Source of the DNA: Pseudomonas silesiensis | GTDB lineage: Bacteria > Pseudomonadota > Gammaproteobacteria > Pseudomonadales > Pseudomonadaceae | Reading direction: 5' to 3' | DNA: 64,000 bases | NCBI RefSeq assembly: GCF_001661075.1 | Contig: NZ_CP014870.1 | Coordinates: 3,120,501-3,184,500 of the forward strand | Shown: positions 43,409 to 52,673 of the stretch, in pieces | How positions within the stretch are numbered: the first letter of the stretch is position 1 | Layout of the letters: each line of letters opens with the position of its first letter | Position numbers and translations under genes: made by a program | The notes under the pieces: generated by a model | Databases searched by the model: none | Told to the model about the DNA's origin: nothing | What the model saw: the letters and a program-made list of their open reading frames with translations, nothing else

Positions 43409-45187
43409 ATGGCTGACTACAAAGCTCCCCTGCGCGATATGCGCTTCGTACTCAATGAAGTGTTTGAAGTCTCCAAACTGTGGAGCCGATTGCCGGCCCT
43501 GGCCGAGGTGGTGGACGAAGACACCGCCAGCGCCGTCCTCGAAGAAGCAGGCAAACTCATAGCCGAGACCATCGCACCGCTGAACCGTAGCGGCGACGAG
43601 CAAGGCTGCACCTGGAGCAACGGCGCGGTGAAGACCCCGACGGGCTTCCCCGAGGCCTACCAGGCCTACGCCGAAGGCGGCTGGGCCAGTGTCGGTGGTG
43701 ACCCGCAGTTCGGTGGCATGGGGATGCCCAAGGTGATTTGCGCCCAGGTCGAGGAAATGCTCAACTCGGCCAACCTGTCATTCGGCCTGTACCCGATGCT
43801 GACCGCCGGCGCCTGTCTGTCGATCAACGCGCATGCCAGCGAAGCGCTGAAAGCCGCCTATTTGCCGAACATGTACGCCGGCGTCTGGGCCGGTTCCATG
43901 TGCCTGACCGAACCCCATGCCGGTACTGACCTGGGGATCATCCGCACCAAGGCCGAACCCCAGGCCGATAGCAGCTACAAAGTCAGCGGCACCAAGATTT
44001 TCATCACCGGTGGCGAGCACGACCTGACCGAAAACATCATTCACCTGGTGCTGGCCCGCCTGCCGGATGCACCGCCTGGCCCGAAGGGTATATCGCTATT
44101 TCTGGTGCCCAAGATCATGGTCAATGCCGACGGTTCGTTGGGTCAACGGAACAGCCTCTCCTGCGGTTCGATCGAGCACAAGATGGGCATCAAGGCCTCG
44201 GCCACCTGTGTCATGAACTTCGACGGCGCCACCGGCTGGATCGTCGACGCGCCGAACAAGGGCCTTGCCGCCATGTTCACCATGATGAACTACGAACGCC
44301 TGGGGGTCGGGATCCAGGGCCTGTCTTTGGGTGAGCGCTCCTACCAGAACGCCGTCGAGTACGCCCGCGACCGTATCCAGAGCCGCGCGCCGACCGGCCC
44401 GGCCGATCCGGACAAGGCCGCCGACCCGATCATCGTGCATCCGGACGTGCGCCGCATGCTGCTGACCATGAAAGCGTTGAACGAGGGCGGCCGCGCCTTC
44501 TCCAGCTACGTGGCCCTGCAACTGGATACCGCCAAGTACAGCGACGACGCCGCCACCCGCGATCGCGCACAAGAATTGGTCGTCCTGCTGACGCCGGTAG
44601 CCAAGGCCTTCCTCACCGACATGGGGCTGGAAACCACGGTCCATGGCCAGCAAGTCTTCGGCGGTCACGGCTATATCCGCGAGTGGGGCCAGGAGCAACT
44701 GATCCGCGACTGTCGCATCACCCAGATCTACGAAGGCACCAACGGCATCCAGGCACTCGACCTTTTAGGTCGTAAAGTGCTCGGCAGCGGCGGGGCGTTC
44801 TACAAGCACTTCGCCGACGAGATCAAGGCATTCACCGACAGTGCCGACGCTTCACTGGCAGAGTTCATCGAGCCGCTGAAGGCTGCCATCGCTAACCTGG
44901 AGCTGATGACGATCGATCTACTGGAGCGTGCCAAGGACGACCCGAATGAAGTCAGCGCGGCTTCGGTCGAATACCTGCATGTGTTTGGCTATACCGCTTA
45001 TGCCTACATGTGGGCGTTGATGGCACGTACCGCGCTGTCCAAACAGGATCAGGACGTTTTTTACCAGACCAAACTGGGTACTGCGCGCTTTTTCTTCGCG
45101 CGCCTGTTGCCGCGGATCCATTCATTGATCGCTTCGGTCAAAGCCGGCAGCGCAAGCCTGTACCTGCTGGATGCCGATCAATTCTGA
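43409..45187 (+). CDS. Acyl-CoA dehydrogenase, long DmdC-like form
   Basis: 592-residue FAD enzyme that makes the first double bond in acyl-CoA oxidation. AGSMCLTEPHAGTDLGIIRT is the FAD/substrate signature, and QIYEGTNGIQALDLLGRK near residue 460 carries the catalytic Glu. The extra C-terminal helical domain is that of the 590-600-residue group that includes DmdC and AidB-like enzymes. Its ribosome binding site is weak. It lies 48 bases after the RND gene, so transport and oxidation seem co-expressed. Confidence 0.9.
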   Translation: MADYKAPLRDMRFVLNEVFEVSKLWSRLPALAEVVDEDTASAVLEEAGKLIAETIAPLNRSGDEQGCTWSNGAVKTPTGFPEAYQAYAEGGWASVGGDPQFGGMGMPKVICAQVEEMLNSANLSFGLYPMLTAGACLSINAHASEALKAAYLPNMYAGVWAGSMCLTEPHAGTDLGIIRTKAEPQADSSYKVSGTKIFITGGEHDLTENIIHLVLARLPDAPPGPKGISLFLVPKIMVNADGSLGQRNSLSCGSIEHKMGIKASATCVMNFDGATGWIVDAPNKGLAAMFTMMNYERLGVGIQGLSLGERSYQNAVEYARDRIQSRAPTGPADPDKAADPIIVHPDVRRMLLTMKALNEGGRAFSSYVALQLDTAKYSDDAATRDRAQELVVLLTPVAKAFLTDMGLETTVHGQQVFGGHGYIREWGQEQLIRDCRITQIYEGTNGIQALDLLGRKVLGSGGAFYKHFADEIKAFTDSADASLAEFIEPLKAAIANLELMTIDLLERAKDDPNEVSAASVEYLHVFGYTAYAYMWALMARTALSKQDQDVFYQTKLGTARFFFARLLPRIHSLIASVKAGSASLYLLDADQF

Positions 45188-45231
45188 TGCGATTACCCGT
45201 GAACCTGGCCTCTGAATATCAAGGAAACCCC

Positions 45232-45957
45232 ATGAACGTTTTAATCGTGCATGCCCATCCCGAACCGAAATCCTTCACCGCCGCGCTGCGTGACCAGGCC
45301 GTCGAGACCCTGCAATCCCAAGGGCACGACGTTCGGGTCTCCGACCTGTACGCGATGAATTGGAACCCGGTGGCCAGTGCCGAGGATTTTTCCCTCAGGG
45401 AGAATCCCGAGTACCTGGTCTACGCGCTCGAGCAACGGCACAACAGCAAGGCGCAGACCCTCGCCACCGATATCCAGCAAGAGCTGGACAAGCTGCTGTG
45501 GGCGGACCTGCTGATCCTCAACTTCCCGATCTACTGGTTCTCGACTCCCGCCATTCTCAAGGGCTGGATTGATCGGGTGCTGGTGTCCGGCATCTGCTAC
45601 GGCGGCAAACGCTTCTACGATCAAGGCGGTCTGCGCGGCAAGAAAACATTGGTGACGGTGACCCTGGGCGGGCGTGAGCACATGTTTGGCGAGGGGGCGA
45701 TCCATGGTCCTCTGGAAGACATGCTGCGCCCGCTGCTGCGCGGGACATTGGCCTATGTCGGCCTGGAGGTGCTGCAGCCTTTTGTCGGCTGGCATGTACC
45801 GTACATCAGCGCTGACGCCCGGCAGCAATTCCTGGTCAGCTACGGCCAGCGGCTGCAGAACATCGAGGCCGATGAGCCGATCGAGTACCCACGTTTGGGG
45901 CAATTTGATGATCGGCTTTATCCCCTCGATCCGAGCCTCACCGAAAGACAGATTTAA
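45232..45957 (+). CDS. Flavodoxin-fold NAD(P)H quinone oxidoreductase
   Basis: 241-residue FMN/FAD-binding protein of the NQO1/KefF/MdaB group. MNVLIVHAHPEPKSFTAAL starts the fold, LLILNFPIYWFSTPAILKGW binds flavin, and TVTLGGREHMFGEGAIHG forms the active-site loop. AAGGAA lies before the ATG. Last gene of the cluster, 44 bases after the acyl-CoA dehydrogenase. It may reoxidise a quinone or detoxify an electrophilic product. Confidence 0.88.
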   Translation: MNVLIVHAHPEPKSFTAALRDQAVETLQSQGHDVRVSDLYAMNWNPVASAEDFSLRENPEYLVYALEQRHNSKAQTLATDIQQELDKLLWADLLILNFPIYWFSTPAILKGWIDRVLVSGICYGGKRFYDQGGLRGKKTLVTVTLGGREHMFGEGAIHGPLEDMLRPLLRGTLAYVGLEVLQPFVGWHVPYISADARQQFLVSYGQRLQNIEADEPIEYPRLGQFDDRLYPLDPSLTERQI

Positions 45958-46114
45958 ATCGAAAAGGCGTTGTCGTTGTCGATGTATTGCGGTGTGACAG
46001 TTCAAGTCTGAACTAAGCTTTTCCATGTGCTTCCAGTCTTTGCATCCCCATGGTTGATCGTCAGGGATGAATCCGCTTGAAACACTCAGACGAACACCGT
46101 GTGGAGCACTGACC

Positions 46115-47677
46115 ATGTTTGGCGCGAGCTACCTGGCAATTCGACCTGTGGTTCGTTCGCCTGCTCGCTCCGCACCGATCATCCGCGTCGTTGCGGCGCT
46201 CGCGCTGGCTCTGTTCACCGGCGCTGCCCAGGGCGCCGCCGAAGAAAAACCGTCCCCCCAGGCACCACAGCGCGAGCAACTCACTCTCTCGCTCGATGCC
46301 GCAATGAAACCGTGGACCGGCGATCTCGACGGGATGATCGATCGACGGATCATTCGGGTGCTGACGGTTTACAGCAAGACTTTTTATTTTGTCGACAGAG
46401 GTGCCCAGCGCGGTACGACTTACGACTTTTTTCGGGTTTTCGAGGAGGATCTAAACAAGAAACTGGTTAAGGGTAGCAAGCTCAAACACAAGGCTCTGAA
46501 AGTGCGGATGGTGTTCATTCCGGTCGCACGGGATGAATTGCTGCCGGCGCTGGCCGCTGGAAAAGGCGATATTGCGGCGTCAAACCTGACTGTGACTGAG
46601 GAACGCAAGCACCTGGTTGATTTTTCGTTACCTGTTTATCGCAACGTCAGCGAAGTAGTGGTCTCCGGCCCCGACTCGCCCGCGGTGTCCAGCGTAGACG
46701 AATTGGCGGGGCAGGTGGTCTTCGTTCGCAAGTCCTCCAGTTACTACGAGAGCCTGATAGCCCTCAATCAGCGCTTCGCCAACGAGAATAAAGCGGCGGT
46801 CATCCTCAAGGAGGCACCGGAGGCCTTGGAGGATGAGGATCTGATCGAGATGCTCAACGCCGGCATGATTCCGCTCATCGTGGTGGACAAGCACAAAGCG
46901 GACTTCTGGAAGAAAGTGTTCCCGACTATCAACGTGCACGAGGACATCGTCATACGCTCCGGCGCAGACATTGCCTGGGCGATGCGCAAGGGCAGCCCGC
47001 AGCTCCGGGCGGTCGCCGACGATTTCATTGCGCGCCACGGCCAGGGCACCACCGTCGGCAACATGATTCTGGCGGGTTATTTTAAGAACGATAAATATGT
47101 GAAAGCCGCCGTCTCCGAGTCGGAACGCAAGAAATTCAGCGCATTGGTTAAGTATTTTCAGCGCTACGGTGACCAGTACGATGTGGACTGGATACTGATG
47201 GCGGCTCAGGGATACCAGGAATCCCGGCTGGACCAGGCTGCCAAGAGCAAGGTGGGCGCCATTGGCGTCATGCAGGTCATGCCCGCCACCGGCAAGGAGC
47301 TTGGCGTCGGCAATATTGCTCAAGTCGAGCCGAACATCAACGCCGGCATCAAGTACATGCGCTGGATGATCGACCAATACTATGGCAAGGAGCCCATGAC
47401 CAATCTGGACAAGGCCCTGTTTGCCTTTGCTTCTTACAACGCGGGAGCGGGCAGGATATCCAGACTGCGCAAGGAAGCCGCTATCCGTGGGCTGGACCCC
47501 AACATCTGGTTCCACAACGTCGAATACATTGCCGCCGAGAAGATCGGTGCTGAGACGGTGACCTACGTCAGTAATATCTACAAGTATTACATTGCCTACC
47601 AATTGCTCATCGAAGCCCAAGCGGCAAAAGACGAGGCTGCGCAGAAGCTCAAGGATCAGAGCGATGCAGCGTTGTGA
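46115..47677 (+). CDS. MltF-like lytic transglycosylase with solute-binding domain
   Basis: 520-residue exported protein that cleaves peptidoglycan glycan chains. An N-terminal signal/anchor is followed by a family-3 solute-binding domain (about 75-320, with AAGKGDIAASNLTVTEERKH). The C-terminal SLT domain has the catalytic Glu in GYQESRLDQ, then VGAIGVMQVMPATGKELGV, and FASYNAGAGRI. The start at 46115 has GGAG before it; an in-frame ATG at 46067 has a poorly placed site. Unlinked to its neighbours. It is flanked by a terminator and stands alone. Confidence 0.88.
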   Translation: MFGASYLAIRPVVRSPARSAPIIRVVAALALALFTGAAQGAAEEKPSPQAPQREQLTLSLDAAMKPWTGDLDGMIDRRIIRVLTVYSKTFYFVDRGAQRGTTYDFFRVFEEDLNKKLVKGSKLKHKALKVRMVFIPVARDELLPALAAGKGDIAASNLTVTEERKHLVDFSLPVYRNVSEVVVSGPDSPAVSSVDELAGQVVFVRKSSSYYESLIALNQRFANENKAAVILKEAPEALEDEDLIEMLNAGMIPLIVVDKHKADFWKKVFPTINVHEDIVIRSGADIAWAMRKGSPQLRAVADDFIARHGQGTTVGNMILAGYFKNDKYVKAAVSESERKKFSALVKYFQRYGDQYDVDWILMAAQGYQESRLDQAAKSKVGAIGVMQVMPATGKELGVGNIAQVEPNINAGIKYMRWMIDQYYGKEPMTNLDKALFAFASYNAGAGRISRLRKEAAIRGLDPNIWFHNVEYIAAEKIGAETVTYVSNIYKYYIAYQLLIEAQAAKDEAAQKLKDQSDAAL

Positions 47678-47702
47678 CGGGGCCGTGAGGTCTGCAACGT
47701 TG

Positions 47703-47753
47703 GCCGCCTTGTTTGAGTGCAGTCTTCCTGCGTCCAGGTGGCGCGGCTTTTTT
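47703..47753 (+). terminator. Probable intrinsic terminator after the transglycosylase gene
   Basis: GCCGCCT (47703-47709) can pair with AGGTGGC (47736-47742), and six thymines (47748-47753) follow GCGGC five bases later. It ends just before the stop of the convergent MFS gene at 47755. Confidence 0.45.
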
Positions 47754-47754
47754 G

Positions 47755-49005
47755 CTATCGAGCCTGAGCTCTCGCCTCGATCACCCATAATCCCAGTAAC
47801 GCCAGGACAGCAAAGCCTGCGCCCATCAGGAAGGTGCCCTGGAAGCCCACCGTGTCCCACAGCGCCCCGGCGATGACACTGGCCAGCAGCAAGGTCAATC
47901 CGGTCAACAGATTGAACATGCCGAATGCCGTCCCGCGCAGTTCAGGCGGCGCGCGGTCGGCGATCAAGGCGGCGAATATCCCCTGGGTAAACCCCATGTG
48001 CAGCCCCCATAGCACGACGCCGACGACCAGACCGCCGATCCCCGGCGCGAAGGCCAGTGTCAGATCGGCAGCGACCAGCAGCAACAGGCCTGCGCCGAGC
48101 ACTACCACGCGGCTGACACGATCGGACAAAGCCCCGGCGGGGTAGGCTGACAGTGAGTACGCCACCCCCATCAGCACCAGCACCGCTGGCGCCCACATCG
48201 GCTCAAGCCCGACGGCTTGACCGCGCAAGATCAGAAAGGCTTCGCTGAAACGCGCCAGGGTGAACACCGAAGCGACACCGACCACCCACCAGTAGCCTGC
48301 GCCCAGCCGGGCCAATTCCCGTCGGCTCAAAGGCGCACGCACCCGGCGCGTGCCTTGCGCTTGCCTGGGTTCATGCACGAACACCAGCAGCACCGCGACG
48401 GCAAGGAATGCCGGGATGACAGCCACCCAGAATACCGTCTGGTAGTGGTTCGCGGTCAGCCACATCAATCCGATCGCCAGCATGGGACCCAGGAATGCAC
48501 CCACGGTATCCAGCGTCTGACGCAGGCCAAAAGCCGCCCCCCGAATGTCCGGCGGCGTGATATCGGCGACCAGTGCATCGCGTGGGGCGCCGCGAATGCC
48601 TTTGCCGATACGGTCGATAAAGCGGGCACCGGTCAGCCAATCCAGCGACCCCGCCAAAGGAAAGATCGGTTTGGACAGCGCCCCCAGCCCATAACCCAGG
48701 GCCGCGAGCAGTTTACGCTTGCCCAAGCGATCACTGAGTGCCCCGGAGAATACTTTCGTGATCGAGGCCGTTGCCTCGGCTATGCCCTCGATCAGGCCTA
48801 CGGCCAGCACGGAAGTACCCAGTACTGTCACCATATAGAGCGGCAACAGGGCATGGATCATCTCCGAAGAGATGTCCATCAACATCGAGACGAAGCCCAG
48901 CGCCCAGATTCCACCAGGCATGCTGCGCCAACCGTTGCGGGTTGACGTTTCCTCGACCGGTGCGGTAACCGGCGTGTCGCCCGACGGGTCAGTGGTTTTC
49001 ATCAT
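47755..49005 (-). CDS. MFS transporter
   Basis: 416 residues with 12 hydrophobic segments. SGALSDRLGKRKLLAALGYG is the helix 2-3 loop motif and ARFIDRIGKGIRGAPRDALV is characteristic of a group of MFS proteins often annotated as drug or unknown exporters. It lies 32 bases after the GbcB-like reductase on the same strand, so it probably moves the substrate or product of that oxygenase. GGAAGG precedes the start. Substrate unknown. Confidence 0.85.
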   Translation of the reverse strand: MMKTTDPSGDTPVTAPVEETSTRNGWRSMPGGIWALGFVSMLMDISSEMIHALLPLYMVTVLGTSVLAVGLIEGIAEATASITKVFSGALSDRLGKRKLLAALGYGLGALSKPIFPLAGSLDWLTGARFIDRIGKGIRGAPRDALVADITPPDIRGAAFGLRQTLDTVGAFLGPMLAIGLMWLTANHYQTVFWVAVIPAFLAVAVLLVFVHEPRQAQGTRRVRAPLSRRELARLGAGYWWVVGVASVFTLARFSEAFLILRGQAVGLEPMWAPAVLVLMGVAYSLSAYPAGALSDRVSRVVVLGAGLLLLVAADLTLAFAPGIGGLVVGVVLWGLHMGFTQGIFAALIADRAPPELRGTAFGMFNLLTGLTLLLASVIAGALWDTVGFQGTFLMGAGFAVLALLGLWVIEARAQAR

Positions 49006-49037
49006 GGGCCTTCCAACGGGAGCTGGGGTGACAGCGC

Positions 49038-50180
49038 CTACAGATCGATGACCAGGTCCGACGTCGGTTTACTGCAGCAGAGCAAGCGCAGCCCTTTGTC
49101 GATTTCACGCTGGCGGATACCGCCGTTATGGTTCATCTCCACCGTGCCCTGCAACAAGGCCGTCTTACAGGTACCGCACACCCCTTGGCTGCAGGAGGAC
49201 GGTACGATAGCGCCGGCCTTTTTTGCAGCGGACAGCACGGTCTGGTTGCCTGGCATGCTGAAGGTTTTACCCGAGCGAGACAGCGTGACCGTAAATACAC
49301 CCGCCTGTTGATCGAGGACGGGTGCCTGCTCTAACAGGGGGGCTTCGTCCAGTACGGCAATATCGAAGCTCTCCTGATGATAATGCCGAAAATCAAAATT
49401 TCCCTGTTTGAGCAAGGATTTGATTGCATCCATGTAGCCTTGAGGCCCACAGGTAAACACCTCCCGCTCCTTGAAATCGGGCACCCGTTCCTGCAGCAGG
49501 GCCAGATCCAGGCGACCGATCGGCCCGGCCCATTGCGTATCCACACCGGGTCCTTCGCAGATATTCAGGACCCGCAGGCCAGGCATCCGGGCCTGCATCC
49601 GATTCAGTTCGGCATGAAAAATAATGTCGACGGGTGTCCGCGCACTGTGCACGAAGACAATATCCAGCCGGGCAGCCATATCGAAACTGGCCCGGGTCAT
49701 GGACATCAGCGGTGTCACACCGGAACCTGCCGACAGGTACAGCAGCTTGGCGGCTGGACGGCCGACCGGGGTGAAGCTGCCAGCAGGACCGGAGGCAAGC
49801 AGCGTATCCCCTGCGTTCAAGTGATCGTGCAGCCAGTTCGACACCGTCCCGCCCGGAACCCGTTTGACCGTGATTGAAAGCGCAAAAGGCCGAGTCGGGG
49901 ATGACGAGATCGTGTAGCAGCGAGAGACGCTTTGCCCCGCGATTATCGGCGACACCGTGATGAACTGTCCGGGTTCAAAACTCAATGCACGCCAATCCGC
50001 GCATCGGAAGACGAAGGTTTTTACGTCGTGGGTTTCGTCGATCACGGCGCAGCATTGCAAGGTCTTCTGTTCGCCGCTGTTCCACTGGGCGCCGTAGGCA
50101 GTCCAGATGTCAGGATCGGTGAATGACACGTGCGCGGGCTCAGCGCCGGCGAGTGTCGGCAGTTTGGCATAGGTGGTCAT
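49038..50180 (-). CDS. GbcB-like ferredoxin-NAD(P) reductase of a Rieske oxygenase
   Basis: 380-residue electron-transfer subunit. It has an FAD domain with QSVSRCYTISSSP (RxYS-type) and PGGTVSNWLHDHL, an NAD domain with LSAGSGVTPLMSM and EVFTCGPQGYMDAI, and a C-terminal 2Fe-2S ferredoxin with SSCSQGVCGTCKTALLQG and LLCCSKP. This is the domain order of glycine-betaine demethylase reductase GbcB. AGGAGG lies in the end of the oxygenase gene, whose stop is two bases before this ATG, so both subunits are coupled. The long N-terminal frame extension beyond 50180 is a shadow of the oxygenase gene. Confidence 0.9.
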   Translation of the reverse strand: MTTYAKLPTLAGAEPAHVSFTDPDIWTAYGAQWNSGEQKTLQCCAVIDETHDVKTFVFRCADWRALSFEPGQFITVSPIIAGQSVSRCYTISSSPTRPFALSITVKRVPGGTVSNWLHDHLNAGDTLLASGPAGSFTPVGRPAAKLLYLSAGSGVTPLMSMTRASFDMAARLDIVFVHSARTPVDIIFHAELNRMQARMPGLRVLNICEGPGVDTQWAGPIGRLDLALLQERVPDFKEREVFTCGPQGYMDAIKSLLKQGNFDFRHYHQESFDIAVLDEAPLLEQAPVLDQQAGVFTVTLSRSGKTFSMPGNQTVLSAAKKAGAIVPSSCSQGVCGTCKTALLQGTVEMNHNGGIRQREIDKGLRLLCCSKPTSDLVIDL

Positions 50181-50182
50181 GG

Positions 50183-51439
50183 TCACACCTCCTGTGCGGC
50201 AAGCCGTGCGGCGTACCAGCGAGAGAATTGATCGACGTAGGATTCGGTGAACGCCGAGAAAGGCCCGGGGATGTAGCCGGGATCCTGGGTGCCGCTGTGA
50301 GTGATGGCAACCAGGGCGGCATCTTGCTGATTGGTCGCTTTCCACACCTCGGTCAGCTTGTCGATGTCGTAATCCACGCCCTCGACGGCGTCGGCATTCA
50401 CCAGCCACTTGGTGCGCACCAGGGTCTTGTCCGGTGCCAGAGGGATGATGTACGAAATCACGGCGTGATCGCTCATCACATGCGTCCAGGAGTTGTGAGT
50501 CCACAGGTGCACGTCGCCGAGGTCGCGGCGGGTCAGGTCACCGAACAGGCGCGTACAGGCCACCCGGGTGTCGAGGGTCTGAGACTCGCCATGACCGGCG
50601 ATGACCAGCCGCTGGGTGCGGAATTGGGTCACTGCGTCTACGTCCAGGTACTCCACTGCGTCGCAAAAGAAGCCGTCGTCTTCCCAGCTGCGCCTTGCAG
50701 CCGCATTGCGTTCTTCATACTCACTCAGCGCCTGCAGCGATTCCTGGTTCAGGCCCTCGGCGCAAAAACCGAAATCTTCCGGAAGGAAAGAGGCAGTCAG
50801 TTCCGGATGCGTCGCGGAACAGTGATAGCACTCGCGATTATTCTCGATCACCAGTTTCCAGTTGCCGTTCTCGATAATGTCCGCTTCATGGGCAATCCTG
50901 GTATAGGTCAGATCGTAAGGCGCCAGCCGAGGCATCATGGTGGCTTCCAGATGGGCGATATCTTCCGGCGGCTGCTCTCCCAGGCAGACGAATACATGGG
51001 TGCCGACAATTCTCGTGTGAACCGGAATCAGGCTTTTACACTTCGGATCGAAATCCTTACCCATGTGCGCGGCGTGTTTCAGGCTGCCATCAAGGTCATA
51101 AGTCCATTGATGGTAAGGGCAGACCAGCATGCCGACCGTGGATTTGCCGGCTGTTTTCAGGCGTGCGCCGCGATGCCGGCATACGTTGCGAAAGGCCTGC
51201 ACCTGCTCGTCGTCGTCGCGGACCAGGATGATCGAAGACTTGCCGATGTCGATGGTCGAAACATCCCCGGGCTCGGGCACATCCGCGGTGACCCCAACCA
51301 GGATCCAGTGCCGGGTGAAAAAGATATCGATGTCTTTTTCGAAAATATCCTGGCGCCCGAATAACGCCCCCGGCATGCCGTGGCCCGGGATGCGTGCGGT
51401 GGCTGAGTCTGGTTGGGACTTCACGGCGATCGTTGTCAT
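50183..51439 (-). CDS. GbcA-like Rieske non-heme iron oxygenase, alpha subunit
   Basis: 418-residue oxygenase resembling glycine-betaine demethylase GbcA along its length. The Rieske cluster ligands are Cys87-His89 (NVCRHRGARL) and Cys107-His110 (LVCPYHQW). The mononuclear iron site is in ENNRECYHCSATHPEL with His206 and His211. The ATG at 51439 has GAGG upstream. In P. aeruginosa gbcA and gbcB are divergent; here they are collinear with their own LysR and MFS genes. The substrate may therefore be another quaternary or methylated amine. Confidence 0.9.
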   Translation of the reverse strand: MTTIAVKSQPDSATARIPGHGMPGALFGRQDIFEKDIDIFFTRHWILVGVTADVPEPGDVSTIDIGKSSIILVRDDDEQVQAFRNVCRHRGARLKTAGKSTVGMLVCPYHQWTYDLDGSLKHAAHMGKDFDPKCKSLIPVHTRIVGTHVFVCLGEQPPEDIAHLEATMMPRLAPYDLTYTRIAHEADIIENGNWKLVIENNRECYHCSATHPELTASFLPEDFGFCAEGLNQESLQALSEYEERNAAARRSWEDDGFFCDAVEYLDVDAVTQFRTQRLVIAGHGESQTLDTRVACTRLFGDLTRRDLGDVHLWTHNSWTHVMSDHAVISYIIPLAPDKTLVRTKWLVNADAVEGVDYDIDKLTEVWKATNQQDAALVAITHSGTQDPGYIPGPFSAFTESYVDQFSRWYAARLAAQEV

Positions 51440-51585
51440 TATGGCCTCACGAGGTTGATCTTGATCATCAGCGGGTGACTGTGAGGCCAGTATTGAAATG
51501 GGCAGGATTTGCGTCAACGCCCTTTATTTTCACCCTGGTATATCTAAAAGTTATGCGACATTTCACCCCTGTTCAGTTGATTGTT

Positions 51586-52524
51586 TCAATGGGCCAATAT
51601 GGACTCGTCTCGCAGCCAGTCGACCAGGTGTTGAACCAACGGCGTTACCGTCCGACCATTCGGGACAACGAGGTAATAAGCATCGTTGGGTTTGACCGCA
51701 TAAGGGCCGATTCGAATCAATTCTCCGCTGAGCAGCAAAGGGCCGATCAACCTGCTCCAGCCCAGGGCGATTCCATGGCCTTTCAACGCGGCCTGCACCG
51801 AGTCGTTGTAACTGCTGCAACGCAGGCTGTACCTCATCTTGGGGCGACTCTCCCCCAGTTCTTTGAACCAGCTGTTCCAGGTCATCCAGCCTTCGAGTGT
51901 GGCTTCCGAATCGATGAGATCCAGGTGCAGGAAGTCGTCGACAGACAGGGGCGCGGGGTGACTGCTCAACCAGGCCGGAGAACACACCGGGAATACTTCT
52001 TCGTCAAACAGGAAAATCGCTGTGCCGTCGTCCCATTTGCCATTGCCGTAGCGAATGGTGACATCGACGTCCCGGCTCACGTCAGCGTTGAGTACGTGCG
52101 TCATCAAGTGCAGGCGCAGTGAGGGCTGTGACAGGCGCAGTGCGGCTAATCTGGGCAAGATCCGTAACTGTGAAAACGACGCCGTGCAGGCAAGCACCAG
52201 TTCCTGTTCGGGGATGCCCTCGCAAATCTTGTCAAAAACGCTGGCCATGCGTTGCATGGATTCGGCGACCACGGAGTACAGCACGTAGCCCTCGCTGGTC
52301 AATTTGATGGCGCGGTGCAGGCGATGGAACAACCGGGTGCCCAGTGTTTCTTCCAGGTATTTGACCTGCTTGCTGACGGCGGCCTGGGACACGCCCAGTT
52401 CCTGGGCCGCCAGCGTGAAACTGCTCAACCTCGCAACCGCTTCGAACTCCATCAATGCCGTCATGGAAGGGATCAGCCGGCGGTACCCCTTGGCTTTTTT
52501 GCTGGTTTCTTCATTACCGGTCAT
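51586..52524 (-). CDS. LysR-family regulator next to the Rieske oxygenase genes
   Basis: 312-residue regulator with helix-turn-helix SSFTLAAQELGVSQAAVSKQ (about 35-54), GcvA/AmpR branch. The ATG at 52524 has AGGA upstream; a longer frame to 52599 lacks one. It lies upstream of the oxygenase on the same strand with a 146-base gap, so it may control the operon from that gap and partly read into it. A GcvA-type regulator fits control by glycine-betaine-like or one-carbon metabolites, but this is inference. Confidence 0.87.
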   Translation of the reverse strand: MTGNEETSKKAKGYRRLIPSMTALMEFEAVARLSSFTLAAQELGVSQAAVSKQVKYLEETLGTRLFHRLHRAIKLTSEGYVLYSVVAESMQRMASVFDKICEGIPEQELVLACTASFSQLRILPRLAALRLSQPSLRLHLMTHVLNADVSRDVDVTIRYGNGKWDDGTAIFLFDEEVFPVCSPAWLSSHPAPLSVDDFLHLDLIDSEATLEGWMTWNSWFKELGESRPKMRYSLRCSSYNDSVQAALKGHGIALGWSRLIGPLLLSGELIRIGPYAVKPNDAYYLVVPNGRTVTPLVQHLVDWLRDESILAH

Positions 52525-52673
52525 GGTTGATCCTGAAAGGAGCACGGGCGTCGCAACCGCTGGCGACATGGGGTGATTCGATGTTGTTTTCTTCCACATC
52601 CTTCAGGGCAGCTTACAGAAACGCAGCGGGTTTGAATGCGTCCTCCAGGTCAAAAACGAGCAGTGCGCCCGGC

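Noticed and set aside
49038..52524. Calling the Rieske pair true glycine-betaine demethylase GbcAB
   Set aside because: Motifs fit the family, but gene order, linked LysR and MFS differ from known gbcAB, so only a GbcAB-like label is justified.
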